Of a stretch of DNA of 64,000 bases, positions 59,175 through 64,000 are shown piece after piece. Each line of letters starts with the position of its first letter. Within the stretch, counting starts at the first letter, position 1. The position numbers and the translations under genes are program-made. The DNA comes from Cupriavidus pauculus (GTDB taxonomy: Bacteria > Pseudomonadota > Gammaproteobacteria > Burkholderiales > Burkholderiaceae): the NCBI RefSeq assembly GCF_022179805.1, contig NZ_BPUO01000003.1, positions 248,001 to 312,000 of the forward strand, in the 5' to 3' direction. The notes beneath the pieces are model-generated. The model had not been told where the DNA came from and ran no database searches. It saw nothing but the letters and a program-made list of their open reading frames with translations.

Positions 59175-59969
59175 ATGCTCAGCGACTACATCCGCCGTTG
59201 GCACCTCGTGCCAGATGCCGAACCCATCCTGACTGCGAGCAGTTGCCTTCTTGCGTCGACATACCGTGGACAGCCCGCAATGTTGAAGGTCGCCATGTGC
59301 GACGAGGAGCGACGCGGCAATACTGTCATGGCGTGGTGGGATGGAGATGGGGCAGCACGGGTACTCGCTCGTTGTGACGACGCCGTCCTGCTCGAACGTG
59401 CATGCCCGGGGCGTTCACTTGCCGACCTGTCACGGACCGGACGGGATGACGATGCCGTGCGAATCGCATGTGAGGTGCTCGCCGTATTGCATTCACATGG
59501 TGCTATGCAACGGCCGCCTCTAGTGCCTCTTGGTACGTGGTTCGAGTCGTTGACGGCCGGTTCGTGGCCAGACAATAACCTTCTCCGTTCGTCCGCCGCT
59601 GTTGCGAAGGCGCTGCTCTCGGAGCCGCCCAGGGATGAGGTGGTTCTTCATGGCGATGTACACCATGGCAACATCCTTCAATTCGGCGAACGAGGCTGGC
59701 TCGCCATCGATCCGAAAGGCCTTCTCGGTGACCGTGCATTTGACTACGCGAATCTCCTGTGCAACCCGTCGCATGAGATTGCAGTAGAGCGGTTCGAGCA
59801 TCGAGTCTCAATCCTTGCGGCCGATGCGGGAATTGAGCGAGACCGGCTGCTGCAGTGGACGCTGGCCTGGTCTGGCTTGTCGACGCTATGGATGATGGAG
59901 GACGGCCTGTCACCTGAAACGCCACTAGGTATCGCTGAACTGGCGGCAAAAGAGCTTCAGCTCTTGTAG
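59175..59969 (+). CDS. Aminoglycoside phosphotransferase-fold kinase (APH(6)-like)
   Basis: A 264-residue kinase of the APH type. ATP lysine Lys38 is in PAMLKVAMCDEER, the catalytic loop is VVLHGDVHHGNILQF (Asp161, Asn166) and the metal aspartate is in LAIDPKGLLGDRAFDYANLL. The overall length and IDPKG region resemble APH(6) streptomycin kinases such as StrB. Whether it confers resistance or phosphorylates another small molecule is unknown. No mobile element or other resistance gene is near. A terminator follows at 60021. Confidence 0.82.
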   Translation: MLSDYIRRWHLVPDAEPILTASSCLLASTYRGQPAMLKVAMCDEERRGNTVMAWWDGDGAARVLARCDDAVLLERACPGRSLADLSRTGRDDDAVRIACEVLAVLHSHGAMQRPPLVPLGTWFESLTAGSWPDNNLLRSSAAVAKALLSEPPRDEVVLHGDVHHGNILQFGERGWLAIDPKGLLGDRAFDYANLLCNPSHEIAVERFEHRVSILAADAGIERDRLLQWTLAWSGLSTLWMMEDGLSPETPLGIAELAAKELQLL

Positions 59970-60020
59970 CACCTGCTACCTCGGTGAACTGCGGACGTTA
60001 CAAAGGCTGCGCAGTGCCTA

Positions 60021-60043
60021 AAGCCCCAAAAAGGGGCTTCTTT
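60021..60043 (+). terminator. Hairpin terminator after the APH-like gene
   Basis: AAGCCCC (60021-60027) pairs with GGGGCTT (60033-60039) across AAAAA, followed by CTTT. It is 52 bp after the kinase stop. Confidence 0.75.
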
Positions 60044-60099
60044 CCATGATTCAGAGGACCTCAGCGTTGACCGTGAATTGCAAGCCGCCAGCAGGCTTA

Positions 60100-60582
60100 T
60101 CAACTCGGCCTAACTAATTCGAGTTGCGAAAGCAGCCTTTCGGGAAGGCAATTTCGCACCGCACAGATCGTTGCCGCGGCGTTCCCGAACAAGGTTGTGT
60201 TGAGCTCGAGTTTTGTGCCATCCACGCTAAGAAAATGGTACGAACTTTCCCGGAACGACACGCGTCGTATTTGATCCCATTCGATATGAAAATGATCACA
60301 AAGCTTGCCATTGCACAGGACGAACGACTGCTGCACTCCATCGTTGCTCACCACAATGGAGCAGAGCGAATATAGTCGCGCGAGCAGCCACACAAAGACA
60401 GCGATGATCGTGCCGCAACAAATTACCGCAACTGGCACGTTCCCATTGGGCAGCCTAGCTTGCCCCCGCACGACCCAAAGCATCAGCGCTATCACGAGCA
60501 AACACAGACCGCACATTAGCAGCCTGATCCAGGCGCGCACATGCACTGGAGAGGTTTGGTCTTCACGAGAAGTAATGTTCAT
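60100..60582 (-). CDS. Hypothetical membrane protein with PH-like domain
   Basis: A 160-residue protein with two N-terminal hydrophobic segments (LLMCGLCLLVIALMLWVV and VAVICCGTIIAVFVWLLA) followed by a soluble beta-rich region (SIVVSNDGVQQSFVLCNGKL, IEWDQIRRVSFRESSYHFL) that resembles a bacterial PH domain. I do not recognise a named family. It is convergent with the APH-like gene. No strong ribosome site is seen. Confidence 0.58.
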   Translation of the reverse strand: MNITSREDQTSPVHVRAWIRLLMCGLCLLVIALMLWVVRGQARLPNGNVPVAVICCGTIIAVFVWLLARLYSLCSIVVSNDGVQQSFVLCNGKLCDHFHIEWDQIRRVSFRESSYHFLSVDGTKLELNTTLFGNAAATICAVRNCLPERLLSQLELVRPS

Positions 60583-60748
60583 TGCGCTACCCTAGCGACT
60601 ACTTGGTCGGTGGCGCATGCCGAAGGGGGGTGTCATCACAGTGCCACAGCCTAGCGCGTCGCTAAGACCAGCGCGGATACCCAACAACCCCGCTTCTCGC
60701 AATCCGTCGATGCGATATCAGCCTTGAGCTGACGCCTGTCGACGCCTT

Positions 60749-61777
60749 CTACAGTCCGCGAAGCTCGGTCAAGCTCTTTCCCGTCCAGCGCTTGAGCGCG
60801 CGGCGGAAATTCGCGGTGTCACTGAAGCCCAGTAACATCGCGATGTCGTCGCCGCTCATTCTGGTCGTCTTCAGGTATTCCGTTGCGAGAGAGCGCCGGA
60901 CGTCGTCGATGATGGCGACGAATGACGTGCCCTCCGCATCGAGCCGTCGACGCAACGTCCGGCTCGTCATGTTGAATGCGCTAGCAACCGCCTCCATCGA
61001 CGGAAACTCTCCGGGGCTGCGCATCAGGAACTGGTAGATTTCTCCCGATGCGCCAATCGATGTCTTGGCTTGCCCAATCAGCCGGTCGCAGGTGTCCTGC
61101 AGCAGTGCTGCCGTGTGCAGATGTGCGAGCTGGGGCTTGTGATCGAGGATCGAGCTATCGTAGATGAGTTCGCAAGCCTTCTGGTCGAAGGCACAGGGGC
61201 AGCACAGGTATTCCTCGTAGATTGCAGCGTAGGGCGGAGCCGGATAGGAGAAATTCGCCTGCACGGGCGGGCAGCTTTCTCCTGCGACATCCTGCAGATG
61301 CGTGACGTGCTGTGTGAACTGTTGCTCCAGCAGGAACTGCTGGACTTCACGGGATTGATTCGAGGCGAAGGCATCCGGAAATGTCCACACGCCCCGGTCT
61401 GGATATTCCGTCCAGGCGATGGTCAGCGTGGGCGTGGCAAGGCGATGGTATTTGACCCCGAGCCTGAAATAGTCACGCAATGACAGGCACGACATCAGCG
61501 CGTACCCATACATCCCGTAGGCGGACAGATGCAGCCGGGAACCCGTCCTGAAAGGGGTCGCGGGATCGGCGGACAAGGCCACCGCATTGCTGCAGACGGC
61601 AGCGTACTGACGCACGGAGGTCAGCACCGCGGCATCATAGATCTCGTCCGGCTTGATACCGGACCCCTTCAGGCTGTCGGCGGGGTCGATACCTTGCTCG
61701 GCCAGCACCTCGACCAGTGCCGCGATCTTGTACGGCGCGTGCACGCGCTCATTGGGAAGCGAAAGTTTGGACGACAC
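60749..61777 (-). CDS. AraC family regulator
   Basis: A 342-residue AraC-type regulator with an N-terminal Arabinose_bd-type (OruR/ArgR-like) sensor domain (IAALVEVLAEQGIDPADSLK, LRDYFRLGVKYHRLATPTL) and two C-terminal HTH motifs (VASAFNMTSRTLRRRLDAEG, IAMLLGFSDTANFRRALKRW). It starts with GTG at 61777. It is divergent from the beta-keto acid cleavage enzyme gene with 142 bp between, and is the likely activator of that gene and the transporter after it. Confidence 0.92.
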   Translation of the reverse strand: MSSKLSLPNERVHAPYKIAALVEVLAEQGIDPADSLKGSGIKPDEIYDAAVLTSVRQYAAVCSNAVALSADPATPFRTGSRLHLSAYGMYGYALMSCLSLRDYFRLGVKYHRLATPTLTIAWTEYPDRGVWTFPDAFASNQSREVQQFLLEQQFTQHVTHLQDVAGESCPPVQANFSYPAPPYAAIYEEYLCCPCAFDQKACELIYDSSILDHKPQLAHLHTAALLQDTCDRLIGQAKTSIGASGEIYQFLMRSPGEFPSMEAVASAFNMTSRTLRRRLDAEGTSFVAIIDDVRRSLATEYLKTTRMSGDDIAMLLGFSDTANFRRALKRWTGKSLTELRGL

Positions 61778-61919
61778 GATGTTGTTCCAGATTGTCCTGC
61801 AAAGACTCCCTCTTGTCCGAAAGAGACCTTACGAGACGCATCCTATCTCACTACTATCCGTGTCACAAGACTCGGGCGACAACGGACTGCCACTGCCCGA
61901 AGGACACCGGAGACAAGCT

Positions 61920-62855
61920 TTGAGCAGCAATCGTAAAGTCATCATTTCCTGCGCCGTGACGGGTTCGGCACACGTACCGTCGATGTCGGAATACCTGCCC
62001 ATCACGCCAGCCGAGATCCGTGCGCAAGCGCTGGAAGCCGCGCAAGCGGGCGCCGCTATTCTTCATCTGCACGCGCGTGACCCGTCGGACGGACGGCCCA
62101 CTCCGAAACCAGAAGTCTTCCGCGAGTTCGTGCCCGACATCGCCCGCGAGACCGAAGCCGTCATCAACATTTCCACCGGCGGCAGCACCCGCATGTCGCT
62201 CGACGAGCGACTCGCCTACGCGCGATTCGCCAGGCCGGAGATGTGCTCGCTGAACATGGGTTCGATGAACTTCTCGTTGCATCCGATTGCCGAGAAGATG
62301 ACCTCATGGCGCTTCGACTGGGAAAAGGAATATGTCGAAGGCATGGAGGACATGATCTTCCGCAACACGTTCCGGGACATCAAGAACATCCTGACCGAAT
62401 TCCGCGATCACGGCACCCGCTTCGAGTTCGAGTGCTACGACGTCGGCCACCTTTACAACCTCGCCCATTTCGTGGACGCGGGCCTGATCAAGCCGCCCTT
62501 CTTCATCCAGTCGGTCTTCGGCATCCTGGGCGGTATCGGCTCCGATCCCGAGAACCTGTCCATCATGCGGGCCACCGCCGACCGGCTCTTCGGCCGCGAG
62601 AACTATCACTTCTCGATACTCGGCGCAGGCCGCCACCAGATGCCGCTCGTCACCATGGGCGCCATCCTGGGCGGGAACGTCCGTGTGGGCCTGGAAGACA
62701 GCGTCTACCTGTCCAAGGGCGTGAAGGCCAGAAGCAACGCCGAACAGGTTCGCAAGATCCGGCGAATCCTTGAGGAGCTTTCCTTTGAGATCGCCACCCC
62801 TGCCGAGGCGCGGCAAATGCTGGGCCTCAAAGGCAGGGACGCTGTTTCGTTCTGA
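61920..62855 (+). CDS. Beta-keto acid cleavage enzyme (BKACE/DUF849)
   Basis: A 311-residue TIM-barrel zinc enzyme. The metal motif is ILHLHARDPSDG (His49, His51), with ISCAVTGSAHVPS near the start and FEFECYDVGHLYNLAHFVD later. The family (3-keto-5-aminohexanoate cleavage type) combines a beta-keto acid with acetyl-CoA to give acetoacetate and a new acyl-CoA. I chose the TTG at 61920 because GGAGACAAGC lies seven bases upstream; longer frames begin in the divergent AraC gene. The MFS gene 101 bp downstream is probably co-transcribed. Confidence 0.88.
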   Translation: MSSNRKVIISCAVTGSAHVPSMSEYLPITPAEIRAQALEAAQAGAAILHLHARDPSDGRPTPKPEVFREFVPDIARETEAVINISTGGSTRMSLDERLAYARFARPEMCSLNMGSMNFSLHPIAEKMTSWRFDWEKEYVEGMEDMIFRNTFRDIKNILTEFRDHGTRFEFECYDVGHLYNLAHFVDAGLIKPPFFIQSVFGILGGIGSDPENLSIMRATADRLFGRENYHFSILGAGRHQMPLVTMGAILGGNVRVGLEDSVYLSKGVKARSNAEQVRKIRRILEELSFEIATPAEARQMLGLKGRDAVSF

Positions 62856-62956
62856 CGGACCCCTTCATTTTCTTGTCCCGTGCGCGAGGCCAGATGCCAG
62901 CTACCGGCATCCGGCCATAACAACAAGAGCCATGGGATCTACACCGGAGACAACTC

Positions 62957-64000
62957 ATGACAACGAATACCGTCGAGCACAGTGACGATGGGCTGCACAC
63001 GCGCGCCACGCTCAAGGCCATGCTGCGGCTCATCCCGCTTCTGTGCGGCATCTATTTCCTGTCGTTCATCGATCGCACCAACGTGGCACTTGCCAAGGCA
63101 CATCTGGCTGCAGACCTGGGCATCAGCGCCGCCGCGTATGGGCTTGGCGCCGGCATCTTCTTCCTGGGCTATGCGTTGCTGGAAGTACCCAGCAACCTCA
63201 TCGCGCATCGCATCGGGCCGCGCCGCTGGATCGCGCGCATCGCCGTCACCTGGGGGGCATTGTCGGCCGGCATGATGTTCGTCCAGGGCGAATGGTCGTT
63301 CTACACGCTGCGCGTGCTGTTGGGCATCGCCGAAGCGGGCCTGTTCCCGGCACTGATGTACATGGTTACGCTCTGGTTTGCGCCGAAGGATCGCGCGGTG
63401 GCTGTAGGCTGGATCTATACGGCGCCCGCGTTGGCGCTCATCATCGGCAACCCCATCGGCATCGGCCTCATGCAACTGGACGGTATGGCCGGACTCCATG
63501 GCTGGCAATGGATGTTTCTGCTGGAAGGCCTGCCTACCGTGGTGATCGGCGTCATCCTCTACTTCATCCTGCCCGATCGGCCGACCGATGTGAAATGGCT
63601 GACGCCCGAAGAAAGCCGCTCTCTGGAAGCGCGCGCCGTGATCGACGCACATGGCCACGCGCACCTGCTCTCCGGTGACTGGGTGTCTGCGCTCAAGCGA
63701 CCCACCACGCTGTGCATCAGCCTGATCTACTTCCTGAACCAGATTGCCTTTGTGGGCCTGTACTTCTTCACACCCTCCATCGTCTCGCAGATGCACGTGA
63801 AGTCCCCGGTGCTACTCGCCGTCCTGTCGAGCAGCGTGGGCTTCGGCTTCCTCGTCGGCGTCATGCTGCTGCCGCGCATCCATCGCCGGATGCAGAGCGA
63901 TTGTGTCTACCTGGGCATCCTGACCGCGGGACAGGTGGTGGCCGCTCTCGCATTCGTCTCCACATCGAACGAAGGCGCGCAGATTGCACTACTGGCCGCA
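62957..64000 (+). CDS. MFS transporter of anion:cation symporter type, 3' end cut
   Basis: An MFS protein open to the window end (348 codons seen). It has GIYFLSFIDRTNVALAKAHL, the loop motif AHRIGPRRWIARIA, RVLLGIAEAGLFPALMYM and VTLWFAPKDRAVAVGW, the marks of the ACS family that imports organic anions such as 4-hydroxyphenylacetate, phthalate or tartrate. The leader ACACCGGAGACAA is shared with the BKACE gene upstream, so both may be made at a similar rate. It likely imports the substrate whose beta-keto product BKACE cleaves. Confidence 0.9.
   Translation, partial: MTTNTVEHSDDGLHTRATLKAMLRLIPLLCGIYFLSFIDRTNVALAKAHLAADLGISAAAYGLGAGIFFLGYALLEVPSNLIAHRIGPRRWIARIAVTWGALSAGMMFVQGEWSFYTLRVLLGIAEAGLFPALMYMVTLWFAPKDRAVAVGWIYTAPALALIIGNPIGIGLMQLDGMAGLHGWQWMFLLEGLPTVVIGVILYFILPDRPTDVKWLTPEESRSLEARAVIDAHGHAHLLSGDWVSALKRPTTLCISLIYFLNQIAFVGLYFFTPSIVSQMHVKSPVLLAVLSSSVGFGFLVGVMLLPRIHRRMQSDCVYLGILTAGQVVAALAFVSTSNEGAQIALLAA

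Noticed and set aside
59175..59969. APH-like gene as part of a resistance island
   Set aside because: No transposase, integrase or second resistance gene is visible around it.

Overview
The window looks like part of a Burkholderiales genome, most likely Cupriavidus or a close relative, and probably a secondary replicon or accessory region. Reasons: high GC, six tripartite-tricarboxylate-type periplasmic receptors (Bug/TctC) without adjacent TctA/TctB membrane genes, three Burkholderiales-type trimeric porins, five LysR regulators, and mostly catabolic operons for aromatic or other organic acids. No rRNA, tRNA, CRISPR array, insertion sequence or phage gene was seen. The assignment rests on gene style only.

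Layout. 1-5.4 kb: a leftward operon (acyl-CoA-dehydrogenase-fold flavin monooxygenase, flavin reductase, MHS transporter, SnoaL-like protein, FAH hydrolase cut by the window edge) with a divergent TetR gene. 5.5-10.8 kb: a 75-bp palindrome, a porin, then D-aminoacylase plus Bug facing a LysR gene and a small VOC gene. 10.8-14.7 kb: a molybdenum-themed cluster with two small sulfite-oxidase-fold proteins (one a tandem-domain lipoprotein without the metal-binding cysteine), a two-domain molbindin, and two ModE-type regulators, with ModE-box-like sites in both divergent intergenic regions. 14.7-19.7 kb: isochorismatase-type hydrolase with its TetR gene and two shared operator-like sites, a porin, a metallo-beta-lactamase-fold hydrolase and a Bug.

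19.7-29.7 kb: a leftward operon encoding alpha/beta hydrolase, aryl-CoA ligase, VOC dioxygenase-like protein, CoA-thioester-type flavin hydroxylase, thioesterase, maleate-isomerase-like protein, MFS transporter and TetR. A palindrome TTATTTGA-N7-TCAAATAA sits at the promoters of this operon, of the upstream porin and of the downstream Bug, so the three units probably form one regulon. 29.8-31.4 kb is a scar of gene fragments: a 5'-truncated ABC permease and an EamA exporter gene split by a fragment of a MocR-type regulator. 31.4-34.7 kb: an MsrP-like molybdoprotein, a cytochrome b, an MXKDX pentapeptide-repeat protein, an ECF sigma factor and an NrsF-like anti-sigma factor.

34.7-39.3 kb: an operon pairing a PNPOx-family protein, a phthalate-dioxygenase-reductase-like protein and an unknown helical protein, facing LysR, DsrE-like and isochorismatase-type genes. 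39.4-48.7 kb: a LacI-centred block (Bug-cupin-Bug, quinone reductase, VOC, SDR, SnoaL-like, maleylacetate reductase, hydroxyquinol 1,2-dioxygenase) with four AAACGTTT-core operators. 48.9-50.7 kb: small or unknown secreted proteins. 50.9-59 kb: amidase-cupin-Bug, LysR, glutamine-amidotransferase-like, LysR, Bug, and a DUF4863 (4-hydroxylaminobenzoate lyase-like) gene facing its LysR gene. 59.2-64 kb: aminoglycoside-phosphotransferase-like kinase, a membrane protein, an AraC regulator facing a beta-keto acid cleavage enzyme, and an MFS transporter cut by the right edge.

Together the genes describe import (porin, Bug, MFS), activation, hydroxylation and ring cleavage of several organic substrates, each module with its own one-component regulator. 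The exact substrates cannot be read from the sequence.
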